Source: PALSA-693 sp963781155
Lineage (GTDB): Bacteria > Actinomycetota > Acidimicrobiia > Acidimicrobiales > Palsa-688
Direction: 5' to 3'
DNA: 64,000 bases
Assembly: GCA_963781155.1 (NCBI GenBank)
Contig: CAWAEC010000011.1
Location: 682,001 to 746,000, forward strand
Shown: positions 42,585 through 54,500 of the stretch, one piece after another
Layout: each line of letters begins with the position of its first letter
Position numbering within the stretch: the stretch's first letter is position 1
Made by a program: the position numbers and the translations under genes
The notes under the pieces: model-generated
Told to the model about the DNA's origin: nothing
Database searches by the model: none
Seen by the model: the letters and a program-made list of their open reading frames with translations, nothing else

Positions 42585-44351
42585 TCACCGGTCCGCGATG
42601 GCGCGATGCAGGCGGTCGTGGGCGGCCACGTTGGCCGCCCGATTCGACCTGACCACCGCCAGGCGGACCCCGGCGTGGCCCGAGCCGGCCACCAGGTCGT
42701 CCAGCGCGTCCGGTCCTCCACCCGTCGCACGTCCACGCCGTGGGCGGCGGCGAGGCCGCAAGGTCGGCGCCGTGGGGGGTGCCGCAGACCGCTCGAACTG
42801 GGCGCCGGCAGCGCCGGCGGCCTGCGGGCAGGAAGGAGAAGATCCCGCCGCCGTCGTTGTCCACGACCACGAAGGTGAGGGCCAGGTCCCGGCGGGCCGC
42901 GCCCAGCAGGGCGCCGGCGTCGTAGAGGAACGCCAGGTCGCCGAGCAGCGCCACCGTCGGCGCGCCGGCGCCGAGCGCCACCCCGATCGCGGTGGACACA
43001 CCCCGTCGATGCCGTTGGCGCCCCGGTTGGCCAGCACCGTCGACCTGCTCCCGCGGGCGCCGAGACCACTCGACGTCGCGGACCGGCATCGACGACGACA
43101 CCACCAGCGCGGCCGCCGTCGGGCAGCCCGGCCACGACGGCCCGGGCCACGGCCGGCTCGCTCATCGCCAGGTCGGCCCCGACCGCCAAGCTCGGCGTCG
43201 AGGACCGCCTGGGCGCTCCGTTCGGCGCTCGGCCCACTGGCGCGGACCACGCCGAGTCCGGCGACCGGGCCCGGCGCCGCGCCAGCTGGCCGCGGCCACC
43301 AGCGCCGCGGCCACGGCCCGGGGTCGGCGGCGACCACTGCCCGACGCGGCCGGTCCGGGTCCGCCCAACGACCCCAGGGGTCGACCAGTACCTGGGCCAC
43401 CTCCGGGTCCGAGCCCGGCCAGCCACTGGGCCAGCACCTTCGACGCCCACGGGCGCCCCGAGCCGGAGCACCACCTCCGGGCGCCAGGCCGCGACCTCCG
43501 GGACCCGCAGCAGGGCGTCGGCGGCCGCGATCGACGGCGTCGCCCGACGACCCGGCAGCCCGAGCGGGGATCGGCCAGCAGCGGCCAGCCCGAGCCGCTC
43601 GGGCGGCCCAACCAGCGATGGCCGGGTCGCCGGCGCCGGCCCCGGCCACGATCAGGCCCCGCCCGCCCGCGCTGGGCGGCCAGCAGACTCCACCACGCGA
43701 CTCGGGCGGCGCGACCGCCGCCGGCGACTCGCCGCCGTGCCAGGGCGCACCGCGGACCGGCCCGGGGGCAGCGACGCGCCCGCACGCCGCCGTCGCCGAG
43801 CAGCGGCTCCCGAAACGCCAGGTTGAGATGCACGGGCCCGGGCCCGCCCGGTCCGCCGAGTCGCCACGGCCAGCGGCCCGAGCCGCCAGCGACCGCCAGC
43901 TGCCCGACGGCGGCCAGGTCGGCCACGCCGGGCGACGACCGCCCAGCGGACGGCTGCTGCCGAACAGGCCGTCCTGCTCGATGGTCTGGGGGGCGCCGAC
44001 GCCGTGCAGCTCCGGCGGACGGTCGGCGGTGACCGCGATCAGCGGCACCCCGGCGTGCGAGGCCTCCACCACCGCCGGATGGAGCTCGACCGCGGCCGTC
44101 CCGCTGGTCGTGGCCACCACCGCCGGCCGGCCGGTCGCCAGCGCCGATGCCCAGGGCCACGAAGCCGGCCGAACGCTCGTCGAGGACGACGTGTACCCGG
44201 AGCCGCCGGTCGCGCGTCCAGGGCCAGCACCAGCGGCGTCGAGCGGGACCCGGGCGCCACCACCGCGTCGGTCACCCCGGCCCGGACCCACTCGTCGACC
44301 AGCACCGCGCAGAAGGCGGCCTGCACGTCGGCGCGGCACGGGATCGCTCAT
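42585..44351 (-). CDS. menD: SEPHCHC synthase MenD, heavily frameshifted
   Basis: Thiamine-diphosphate enzyme joining isochorismate and 2-oxoglutarate. Fragments: N-terminal AFCAVLVDEWVRAGVTDAVV with APGSRSTPLVLAL; VATTSGTAAVELHPAVVEAS; VPLIAVTADRPPELHGVG with APQTIEQDGLFG; LGVVRASGPSAERS; LANRGANGIDG; AIGVALGAGAPTVALLGDLA; VVVDNDGGGIFSFLP (cofactor loop) and VRLAVVRSNRAANVAAHDRL. They lie in order over a normal MenD length, but the frame changes many times. ATG 44351 is 14 bp from the divergent menH start. Likely an error-laden reading of an intact gene. Confidence 0.85.
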   Translation of the reverse strand: MSDPVPRRRAGRLLRGAGRRVGPGRGDRRGGGARVPLDAAGAGPGRATGGSGYTSSSTSVRPASWPWASALATGRPAVVATTSGTAAVELHPAVVEASHAGVPLIAVTADRPPELHGVGAPQTIEQDGLFGSSRPLGGRRPAWPTWPPSGSWRSLAARAAGRGDSADRAGPGPCISTWRFGSRCSATAACGRVAAPGPVRGAPWHGGESPAAVAPPESRGGVCWPPSAGGRGLIVAGAGAGDPAIAGWAARAARAGRCWPIPARAAGSSGDAVDRGRRRPAAGPGGRGLAPGGGAPARGARGRRRCWPSGWPGSDPEVAQVLVDPWGRWADPDRPRRAVVAADPGPWPRRWWPRPAGAAPGPVAGLGVVRASGPSAERSAQAVLDAELGGRGRPGDERAGRGPGRRGRAARRRPRWWCRRRCRSATSSGLGARGSRSTVLANRGANGIDGVCPPRSGWRSAPARRRWRCSATWRSSTTPAPCWARPAGTWPSPSWSWTTTAAGSSPSCPQAAGAAGAQFERSAAPPTAPTLRPRRRPRRGRATGGGPDALDDLVAGSGHAGVRLAVVRSNRAANVAAHDRLHRAIADR

Positions 44352-44365
44352 GCCAGGATCGTGCC

Positions 44366-45121
44366 GTGCTGCACGCCGAGGTTCGGGGCCAGGGCGACCC
44401 GGTCGTGCTGGTCCACGGCTTCACCCAGTCGGCTCGGTCGTGGGGAGCCGTCGGGCCGCCCTGGCGCCGGCGCACACCGTCATCGCCCTGGACGCTCCCG
44501 GGCACGGGCGGTCGGCGGACGTGGCGCGGATCTGCCGACCGGCGCCGACCTGATGGCCGAGGCCGGGGGCGCGGCGGCCTGGCTCGGCTACTCGATGGGG
44601 GCCGCTTCGCCCTGCACGTCGCCCTGCGCCACCCGCGACCTGGTGCGCCGGCTGGTGCTGGTCAGCGCCACCGCCGGGATCGACGACCCGGCGAACGGGC
44701 GGCCCGGCGCGCAGCCGACGAGGCCTGGCCGCCAAGGTCGAGACGGACGGGGTGGCGGCCTTCGTCGCCTGGTGGCTGGCGCGGCCCTGTTCGCCAGCCT
44801 GCCCGCCGGCAGCCGCGGCCGTCGACAGCCGGCTCGGCGGCACCGCCGCGGGCCTGGCCGCCAGCCTGCGGCTGGCCGGCACCGGCACCCAGGAGCCCCT
44901 GTGGTACCAGCTCCGCCAGCTCGACATGCCCGTGCTGGTCGTGGCCGGCGAGCACGACGACGCCTACCTGGCGCACGGCCGCCGGCTGGCGGCGAGCATC
45001 GGGCGCCAACGCCGAGCTGGCCGTCATCCCCGGCGCCGGGCACGCCTGCCACCTGGAACAGCCGGACGCCTTCCTGGTCGCGCCGTTCCTGCCGTGTCCT
45101 GGACGGCCGGTCGATCACTAG
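44366..45121 (+). CDS. menH: SHCHC synthase MenH-like alpha/beta hydrolase, frameshifted
   Basis: Probably eliminates pyruvate to give SHCHC. VLHAEVRGQGDPVVLVHGFT at the start, then in other frames VIALDAPGHGRSADV, AAWLGYSMG (nucleophile Ser elbow), LVRRLVLVSATAGIDDP, FVAWWLARP, VLVVAGEHDDAYLAHGRRLA (catalytic Asp region) and IPGAGHACHLEQPDAFLV (catalytic His). Several indels throughout. GTG 44366 fits the family start; GTG 44361 is out of frame. Assignment to MenH rests on fold plus position between menD and menA. The stop is one base from the convergent menA stop. Confidence 0.78.
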   Translation: MLHAEVRGQGDPVVLVHGFTQSARSWGAVGPPWRRRTPSSPWTLPGTGGRRTWRGSADRRRPDGRGRGRGGLARLLDGGRFALHVALRHPRPGAPAGAGQRHRRDRRPGERAARRAADEAWPPRSRRTGWRPSSPGGWRGPVRQPARRQPRPSTAGSAAPPRAWPPACGWPAPAPRSPCGTSSASSTCPCWSWPASTTTPTWRTAAGWRRASGANAELAVIPGAGHACHLEQPDAFLVAPFLPCPGRPVDH

Positions 45122-45122
45122 A

Positions 45123-46010
45123 TCAGCGATCCCGACGCGAGCAGGGCCCCGAAGACCAGCTGAGCCGGCCGTGGCCCCCAGCACCGCGATCAGAGCCCTT
45201 GCCCTCCTCCCCGGCCGAGCGACCCTGACGGACGGGCGGCAGCGCCAGCGGAAGGGCGAGCAGGGCCAGCAGCGACCCCGGCCGTGACACCGCCAGCGCC
45301 GGCGGCCACGGCGAAGGGGACCAGCACGGCAGCCGACGTACAGCCGTCCGGGTGGCCGTCGCCCCGATGCGCACGGCCAGGGTCCGCTTGCCGCGGCGCG
45401 TGTCGCCCGGGATGTCGCGGAGGTTGTTGACCACCAGCAGGGCCACGGCCAGCAGCCCGACCGGCACCGCCGCGGCCACCGCCAGGCCGGTGATCCGGCC
45501 CACCTGCACGTAGGCCGTGCCGACGGTGGCCACCAGGCCGAAGAACACGAACACGAACAGCTCGCCGAGCCCGGCGTAGCCGTAGGGCCGCGGCCCGCCG
45601 GTGTAGAGCCACCCGGCCGCGATGCACGCCGCCCCGACCAGGATCAGCCACCAGCCGGCGGCCGCGGCCAGGGCCAGGCCGCCCGGCCGCGGCCACCCGA
45701 AGGCGGCCACGGCCGCCCGCTGCACCGCCGGCGGCGACGCCAGCCCGGACGCGACCAGGCGGACGGGACCGACCCGGTCGTTGTCGGTGCCCCGGACGCC
45801 GTCGCTGTAGTCGTTGGCGTAGTTGGTGCCGACCTGGAGGGCCACCGCCACCACCAGGGCGACCACCGCCCGCCACCAGATGACCGACCCGGCCGCGACG
45901 CGACCGCGGTGCCGACCACCACGGGCACGGCCGACGCCGGCAGCGTCCGCGGCCGGGCTCCGGCCACCCAGGGGTGGCGGGGCCGAGGCCTGATTGGCCG
46001 GGCGGCTCAT
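45123..46010 (-). CDS. menA: 1,4-dihydroxy-2-naphthoate polyprenyltransferase, frameshifted
   Basis: Membrane prenyltransferase attaching the isoprenoid tail. Intact central part: NYANDYSDGVRGTDNDRVGP (first Asp-rich motif), RLVASGLASPPAVQRAAVAA, several membrane helices (LILVGAACIAAGWLYTGGP; GELFVFVFFGLVATVGTAYV) and NNLRDIPGDTRRGKRTLAVR (second Asp-rich motif). The N-terminus (MSRPANQASAPPPLGG then RTLPASAVPVVVGTAVAS) and C-terminus need frame corrections near 45700, 45905, 45960 and below 45350. ATG 46010 lies 22 bp from the divergent menE start. Confidence 0.88.
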   Translation of the reverse strand: MSRPANQASAPPPLGGRSPAADAAGVGRARGGRHRGRVAAGSVIWWRAVVALVVAVALQVGTNYANDYSDGVRGTDNDRVGPVRLVASGLASPPAVQRAAVAAFGWPRPGGLALAAAAGWWLILVGAACIAAGWLYTGGPRPYGYAGLGELFVFVFFGLVATVGTAYVQVGRITGLAVAAAVPVGLLAVALLVVNNLRDIPGDTRRGKRTLAVRIGATATRTAVRRLPCWSPSPWPPALAVSRPGSLLALLALPLALPPVRQGRSAGEEGKGSDRGAGGHGRLSWSSGPCSRRDR

Positions 46011-46032
46011 ACGCAGCGCAAACTAGCTGGCC

Positions 46033-47160
46033 GTGCCCGACCTGGTGGCAATCGACCTGCCCGCCGGCCCGGCGTTCGTCGCCGCCCTGCCGGCCGCCTG
46101 GGACCGCGGCGACGCCGTGCTGCCCGCTCGACCAGCGCCTGTCCGCTCCGGCCCAGCGAGGCCGTGCTCGACCGCTGCGACCGGCCCGGGTCGTCGGTCC
46201 CGACGGCGAACGGCGCCGCCGCCGGCGGGCATGCCGGTCGAAGCCGGGCGACGCCCTGGTGATGGCGACCAGCGGCACGACCGGCACCGCTAAAGGGGTG
46301 GTCCTCACCCACGAGGCGGTGCGGCCTCGGCCCGGGCCACGTCGCACCGCCTCGGCGTGGACCCCGACCGGCACCGGTGGCTGGCCTGCCTGCCGCTCAA
46401 CCACGTCGGCGGTCTGGCCGTCGTCACCCGGAGCCTGCTGACCGGCACGCCCCTGACGATGCTGCCCGGCTTCGACCGCGACGCGGTGCGGGCGGCCGGC
46501 GGGCCCGACGTGCTCGTGTCCCTGGTGGCGACCGCGCTGGCCCGGGTCGGGCGCCGAGCGCTTCCACACGGTCGTGCTGGGCGGGTCGGCGCCGCCGGGA
46601 GCCTGCCGGCGCCAACGTCGTCACCACCTACGGGCTGACCGAGACCGGCAGCGGCGTGGTCTACGACGGCGTGCCCCTCGCCGGCGTCGAGGTGGCCGTC
46701 GACCCCGATCACCCGCGAGATCCGGCTCCGCGGGCCGATGCTGCTGCGGGCCTACCGCGACGGCAGTCCGGCCGTCGACGGCCGACGGTTGGTTCGCGAC
46801 CGGCGACGCGGGCTGGCTCGACGCCGACGGCCGACTGCACGTCGACGGCCGCCTCGGTCGAGATGATCATCACCGGCGGCGAGAACGTCTGGCCGGCCGC
46901 CGTCGAGGCGGCCCTGCGGACCCACCCCTCCGTGGCGGAGGTCGCGGTCGCCGGCCGGGCCGACCCCGAATGGGGCCAGCGGGTGGTGGCCTGGGTGGTG
47001 CCCAGCCGATCCCGGCGACCCACCGGCCCTGGAGACGCTGCGCAGCCTCGTCGCCGAAGCCGTCGCCCCCTTCGCCGCCCCCAGGCAGGTCGTCCTGGTC
47101 GACCGCCTGCCCCGGACGGCGATCGGGAAGGTGCGACGCGACCTCCTCCCGCCCGTGTAG
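46033..47160 (+). CDS. menE: O-succinylbenzoate-CoA ligase, heavily frameshifted
   Basis: Adenylate-forming enzyme activating o-succinylbenzoate. Fragments in order: VAIDLPAGPAFVAALPAAWD, ALVMATSGTTGTAKGVVLTH (P-loop-like A3 motif), WLACLPLNHVGGLAVVTRSL, FHTVVLGGSAPPG, VVTTYGLTETGSGVVYDGVP, WFATGDAGWLDADGRLHVDG, MIITGGENVWPAAVEAALRT, GRADPEWGQRVVAWVVP and LPRTAIGKVRRDLLPPV with the A10 Lys. Many single-base slips. GTG 46033 is chosen as the family start. Last men gene here; the next gene follows after 8 bp. Confidence 0.86.
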
Positions 47161-47168
47161 GCGGGGCC

Positions 47169-48007
47169 GTGGAGCGCTACACCCACGCCGGCCTGACATT
47201 CGAGGTCAACGACACCGGCCCCGCCGGGGGTCGGGTCGTGCTGCTGTTGCACGGGTTTCCTGAGGACCGGTACTGCTGGGACCGCCTGGCTGTGCTGCTC
47301 GCAGCCGCCGGCTACCGGGTCCTGGCCCCGGACCAGCGGGGTTACTCCCCCGGGGCGCGACCGCCCGCTCGACGGTCCTACACAGTGGACCTGCTGGGCG
47401 CGGACGCCCTGGCGCTGGCCGCCGCGGCCGGGGCCGACCGCTTCGACGTCGTCGGGCACGACTGGGGCGCTGTCGTCGCCTGGCACCTCGGCGCAGCCCA
47501 CCCGGACCGGGTGCGCAGCCTGACTGCGCTGTCTGCTCCCCCGCCGGTGGCCATGCGCGACGCCCTGACCCGGAGCAGCCAGGCCCTGCGGTCGTGGTAC
47601 ATGCTGTTGTTCCAGCTGCCCAAGCTGCCCGAGCTGCTGCTGTCCCTGGGCGGGGGCGCCCGGATGGCCGAGCAGTTGCAGCGGCAGGGTCTCGACCCCG
47701 TCTCGGCCCGGCGATACGCCACCCGAGCGGCGCGCCCGCAGGACCTGACCGGGCCTCTCAACTGGTATCGGGCCCTGCCCTTCGAGCCGCGTGGTGCGTC
47801 CGCGCCGGTCGCGGTTCCCAGCCTGTTCGTGTGGGGCGACCGCGACCCCTTCGTGACCAGGGCGGCGGCCGAGCGCTCCGCCCGGTACGTGGCCGCACCG
47901 TTTCGGTTCGTCGCCCTTCGTGGCGCGAACCACTGGCTGCCGTCCGGTTTTGCCGGGGAGGTGGCTCCCCCCTCCTCGAGCACCTGGCCGACATCCCGGC
48001 GTCGTAG
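47169..48007 (+). CDS. Alpha/beta hydrolase, epoxide-hydrolase-like, 3' frameshift
   Basis: About 280 residues. Oxyanion motif LLHGFPEDRYCWDRLA, nucleophile elbow VVGHDWGAVVAWHLG with Asp rather than Ser (epoxide hydrolase or haloalkane dehalogenase type), acid region LFVWGDRDPFVTRAA and catalytic His in GANHWLPS. Two Tyr of the cap are not certain, so the reaction is unproven. Near 47967 a C is lost in a C run. The open frame then runs on into the next gene, while the expected frame ends LLEHLADIPAS at TAG 48007. GTG 47169 follows menE by 8 bp. Confidence 0.85.
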
Positions 48008-48017
48008 CCTGAACGCC

Positions 48018-50079
<2,062 letters not shown>

Positions 50080-50085
50080 ATACCC

Positions 50086-50751
50086 GTGCCTGCTAGTACC
50101 GCCCCCGACTTTCACCCTGTCGTCAAGGACCTGCCCCGGGTAGCCGTGGCCCCGGGAGCGACCCTGGAGCTCCTCGTGCTGTCCGCGGATGGCGACCACT
50201 GTGCGGGCGTCGACCTGGCATCAGGGGCGCTGGTGCGAGCCTGGTCGCCGAGTCCCGCAGAGGACCGCTACCGACCCTACGACGTGGTGTCGGTCACCCT
50301 GGACGAGGATCACGACGGCCTCCCCGACCCGCACCAGCCCGAGGCGCTGTTCCTCACCGGCCCGCCGGAGCCGCTCCGTCGGCTGAGCGGTCGTCCGGTG
50401 CAGCGGCTGCTGCGGCCGCTGGTTCATCCCCGCCAGCAGCCGCTGCTTGGCATTTCCTCGTCGGTGATCCCGTTCTGGGAGCGCCGCCCCGACCATCCGT
50501 CCATCGCGGTCGTCGAGCCAGAAGGACCGATCCGGCTGCGGAGGGAGAGCGCGTACCTGGCCTGCCGGTTCGGCTGGCAGGGGCACGAGCGCGAACTGCC
50601 GTGTGTGGACCGCCACCTGGCCGCGGCGATGGACCGCACCGGGCGACGCCACCTGGTCGCAGCCAAGGGCTACCGCCTGCTGGTGGCCCTCACCCCGCCC
50701 ATGGACGGACGTTGCCACAAGGTGGTGCAGACCCTCCTGCCCCGGCCCTGA
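50086..50751 (+). CDS. Hypothetical protein
   Basis: 221 residues, beta-rich and Pro-rich, with no signal peptide or membrane segment. Visible blocks are DVVSVTLDEDHDGLPDPHQP, RLLRPLVHPRQQPLLGISSS and HKVVQTLLPRP near the end. I do not recognise a family. GTG 50086 is 6 bp after the DUF255 stop, so it is probably co-transcribed with that gene. Codon use is as in its neighbours. Confidence 0.7.
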   Translation: MPASTAPDFHPVVKDLPRVAVAPGATLELLVLSADGDHCAGVDLASGALVRAWSPSPAEDRYRPYDVVSVTLDEDHDGLPDPHQPEALFLTGPPEPLRRLSGRPVQRLLRPLVHPRQQPLLGISSSVIPFWERRPDHPSIAVVEPEGPIRLRRESAYLACRFGWQGHERELPCVDRHLAAAMDRTGRRHLVAAKGYRLLVALTPPMDGRCHKVVQTLLPRP

Positions 50752-50776
50752 CGGCCCGCAGGGGAACCGGGCCGGG
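50741..50776. terminator. Possible stem-loop between convergent genes
   Basis: CCCGGCCC (50741-50748) pairs with GGGCCGGG (50769-50776) around a 20-base loop. It covers the stop of the plus-strand gene and lies between two convergent genes. There is no T tract, so it would be a weak or factor-assisted terminator. In such GC-rich DNA, chance is a real alternative. Confidence 0.3.
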
Positions 50777-50787
50777 CGCGACGAGTC

Positions 50788-51459
50788 TCAGGGCGCGTAC
50801 TTGGCGGCGAGATCCTCCGCCATCGCCCATCCGAACGCGATCAGCACGTCGCCTCGTTCCAGATCGAGCGGCTCGAAAAGGGTGGCCACATCCTCCGGCA
50901 CGCTCTCCGGCTTGGCGGCGGCGAAGTCGAAGCAACCCCGAGAGTTGCGGTCGCCGCTCAAAATGAACGTGCGGTCGTCGATCCTCCCTTCGGCGCCGAA
51001 CCGCTTCGCCAACCGACGGCTCCACGCCCGCTCCTCGCCGGTCGGCTTGTGACCCGGCCGGGGGCAGATGTCCTCCAGGTCCTTGAAGGCCTGGAATGCG
51101 CCGGGATCAATGAACCGGGTCCCGATCAACACATCCTCATCCGGGAAGGCCAGCACGGCCCGACGGAACTGGGCGGCGACGATGGCCTTGAGGACCTGGT
51201 CGCGCTTGGCGCTGCGCTTCACCGAGGCCAGGCCCCACAACAGACAGGGGGTGCCGCCGATCCGCTCCAGGGTGCAGAACGAGAAGCCGGTGAGCTTGCC
51301 CGCGTCACGAACCTGCGTGATCAGAACCCACTCCTCAGCCTGCTTCGACACCAGACCGATGTCGAAGCCGGCGGGACCGTCGGTGACGATGTCGGCCATG
51401 TCAGCAAGCTCGGCGTCCGCGAGGGCCGTGCAATCTTTGGTTTCGACAGCGAACGTCAT
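50788..51459 (-). CDS. Hypothetical protein
   Basis: 223 residues (MTFAVETKDCTALADAELAD at the start), acidic and soluble. Alternating strands and helices such as WVLITQVRDAGKLTGFSFCT, FRRAVLAFPDEDVLIGTRFI and RSRRLAKRF-like basic segments suggest an acyltransferase-like alpha/beta fold, but no acetyl-CoA motif is certain. It is a full-length gene with normal codon use, 65 bp from the dnaE stop on the same strand. Function unknown. Confidence 0.75.
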   Translation of the reverse strand: MTFAVETKDCTALADAELADMADIVTDGPAGFDIGLVSKQAEEWVLITQVRDAGKLTGFSFCTLERIGGTPCLLWGLASVKRSAKRDQVLKAIVAAQFRRAVLAFPDEDVLIGTRFIDPGAFQAFKDLEDICPRPGHKPTGEERAWSRRLAKRFGAEGRIDDRTFILSGDRNSRGCFDFAAAKPESVPEDVATLFEPLDLERGDVLIAFGWAMAEDLAAKYAP

Positions 51460-51524
51460 ACCGCGTGAACTCTCCTCACCACATCGTGTGCGAGCAGCAG
51501 TTTAGCGCCTGAAAGAAAGCTACC

Positions 51525-54500
51525 TCAGCGCCACGAGGCTCGCTCAGGCGGGCGAATCCCGCCTCCCAGGCCCCCCGGGGCGGCCTCAACCCTCCACCCC
51601 TCCCTCTCTCCTCCCCGGGGGGACGCCAGACAGGCCGGACCGAGCAGCACCCGCAGCTCGGCGAGCAGGCCGCGAGTGGTGTCCACGCTCCACTGCGAGG
51701 CCAGCTGGATGCATTTCGCTCCCACGTGGAGCAGCACCGGTGACGGCCCGGGGTGCTCCCTCAAAAGGCGCTTCAAGGACTCGACCCGCTCGTCGGTCAG
51801 GGCGTGCACCGGCAGCTCGACATGGAGGGGCTGGTCGGAACAGTTGAGCTCGGGTCGCTTGACCTCCACGCAGATGAGCTTGGCGGGTTCCTCCCGCAGG
51901 TCCAGGCGACCTTTGACGCAGACCACGGTGTCATCGGCGAGCAGATGGCCCACCTCGACCATGGTGCGGGGGAAGACCCACACCTCGATCGAGGACACCA
52001 GGTCTTCCAGAACGAACGTCGCCATCAGCTCCCCTCGTTTGGTGTACTTCCGTGCCACTCCGGTGATGACACCCCCACCCAGCGCGTCTCGCCGTCCCTG
52101 GCCCCGTCCCGCACCTCGCTGATGGTGGCATCCACGTGGCGGGCGAGCGCCGGCTCCAGCCCCTGGAGGGGATGGTCGCTCAGGTACAGGCCGAGCATCT
52201 CCTTCTCGAACGCCAAGCGCGCCGTCTTGGCGAACTCCTGGGCCGGAATCGGGACCCGGGCCTCGTCGAAGACGGCCCCGCCGGCCTCGCCCAGCTCACC
52301 GAAAAGGCTCATGATGCCCTGGTCGGCTTCGCGGCGCCTGGCCAGCGTGCGATCGACGATCTGTTCGAACACCAGGCACAGACCCTGCCGGGGGTGACCG
52401 AGCGAGTCGAAGGCGCCGGCCTTGATGAGCGATTCGACGGTGCGCTTGTTGAGCACCATCGGGTCCACCCGGGCGCAAAAATCGTAGAAATCGGTGAACG
52501 GGCCGCCTCGCGTGCGCTCGGCGATGATCCGCTCCACGAGGCCCCCACCGACGTTGCGGATGGCGGACAGCCCGAACGGGATGACCGTCCGGGGTCGGGC
52601 GTCGTCGTCCTGGACGGCCGCCGCGAACTCCGAGTCGGAGACATTGACGTCGGGCACGAGCACCTCGATGCCCTGGGATCGGCATTCGGCCAGGTAGACG
52701 GCGGTCTTGTCCTTGTCGTCCTTGACGCTCGTGAGCAACGCGGCTAGGTACTCGGCCGGGTGGTGCGCCTTCAGCCAGGCCGTCTGGTAGCTCACCAGCC
52801 CGTAGCCGAAGGCGTGGCTGCGGTTGAAGCCGTAGTCGGCGAAGGGCTCGATGATGTCGAAGAGCATCTTGCCGATCACCCGCCCGTACCCGGTGGCCTC
52901 GCAACCGGCTTCAAACTTCTCTCGCTCCTGCGCCATGATGGCGCGGACCTTCTTGCCGGCCGCCTTGCGCAGGTTGTCCGCTTCCGCCAGCGAGTAGCCG
53001 GCGAACTTCTGGGCCAGCAGCATCATCTGCTCCTGGTACACGCACAGCCCGTACGTGTCGCCCAGCACCTCCTCCATGTCCGGGTGCTGGTAGGTGACGG
53101 CCTGACGGCCGTTCTTGCGGTCGGCGTAGTCGTTGTGCATGTTCGCCGCCATGGGGCCGGGCCGGTACAGGGCGTTGAGGGCGCCCACGTCCTCGAACTC
53201 GGTGGGGGCCAGGGCGCGCACCAGGTTGCGCATGGCTCCCCCTTCGAACTGGAAGATGCCGACCGTGTCGCCCCGCCGCAGAAGCTGGTAGGTGAGCGGG
53301 TCATCAAGCGGCACCCGGTCGATATCGGGCCGCGTACCCGTGCCGGCTTCGATCAGGTCCAGAGCGCGCTCGATGACGGACAGGTTGCGCAGCCCCAGGA
53401 AGTCCATTTTCAGCAGACCGAGATCCTCGACGCCGTGCATTTCGTACTGGGTGACGATCGGCGCGTCCTCGGCCCGGCCGCCCGGCTCGGGCTTGCGCTG
53501 GATGGGCAGATGGTCGGTCAGCGGATCGCCGGAGATGACGACGGCGGCGGCGTGAATGCCGTCCTGCCGGCGGAGCCCCTCCAGGCCCCGGGCCACCTCG
53601 ACCACCTTGGCCGCATCCGGGTCGGTCACGCACATCTGGCGCAGCTCCAGGGCGGCCTTGTAGCCGTCGGCGTACCTGGGATCCTCCTCCAGGCAGGCCC
53701 ACAGCGGGGTGTCCCGGCCCATCACCAGCGGTGGCATGGCCTTGGCGATGCGGTCGCCCACGCTGTAGGGGTAGCCGAGGACGCGGGCCGCGTCGCGCAC
53801 GGCAGCCCGGGCCTTGATGGTCGAGAAGGTGATGATCTGGGCCACCCGGTCCCAGCCGTAGCGCTCGGCCGCGTAACGGATCATCTCGCCCCGATAGCGC
53901 TCGTCGAAGTCCATGTCGATGTCGGGCATCTGCTTGCGGCCCGGGTTGAGGAACCGCTCGAACAGCAACCGGTAGCGGATGGGATCCACGTCGACGATGC
54001 GCAGGCAGTAGGCGACACAGCAGCCCGCCGCGCTCCCGCGCCCGGGTCCGACCCGGATGCCCTGCTCCCGGGCGTGGCGGATCAGGTCCCAGACGACCAG
54101 GAAGTAGTCCGAGAATCCCATATCGGAGATGACGCCCAGCTCATAGTCGAGGCGCTCGTGAACGTCGGCCGGCGGCGGGGCTCCGTAGCGCTCGGCGGCG
54201 CCGGCGTACGCCAGGTGGCGCAGGTAGGCGTCCGCATCGGGAAACTCGTCGGGCCGCTGAAAGGACGGCAGCTTCGGTTTACCGAACTCGATCTCTACGT
54301 TCGCCCGTTCCGCGATCCACAGGGTGTTGTCGCAGGCCTCGGGATAATCCCGGAACAAGTGGCGCATCTCTGCCGCGGTCTTGAGGTAGTGCTCGTCGCC
54401 GTGGAACTTGAAGCGGTCGGGGTCGTCCTTGTTGGAGCCGGTCTGCACGCACAGCAAGGCGTCGTGGGCCTCGGCGTCGTGGCGGGAGACGTAATGGCTG

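Noticed and set aside
41200..47160. Pseudogene island of lost menaquinone genes
   Set aside because: All motifs survive in order and the breaks are one-base slips in both directions, so sequence error explains it better than decay.
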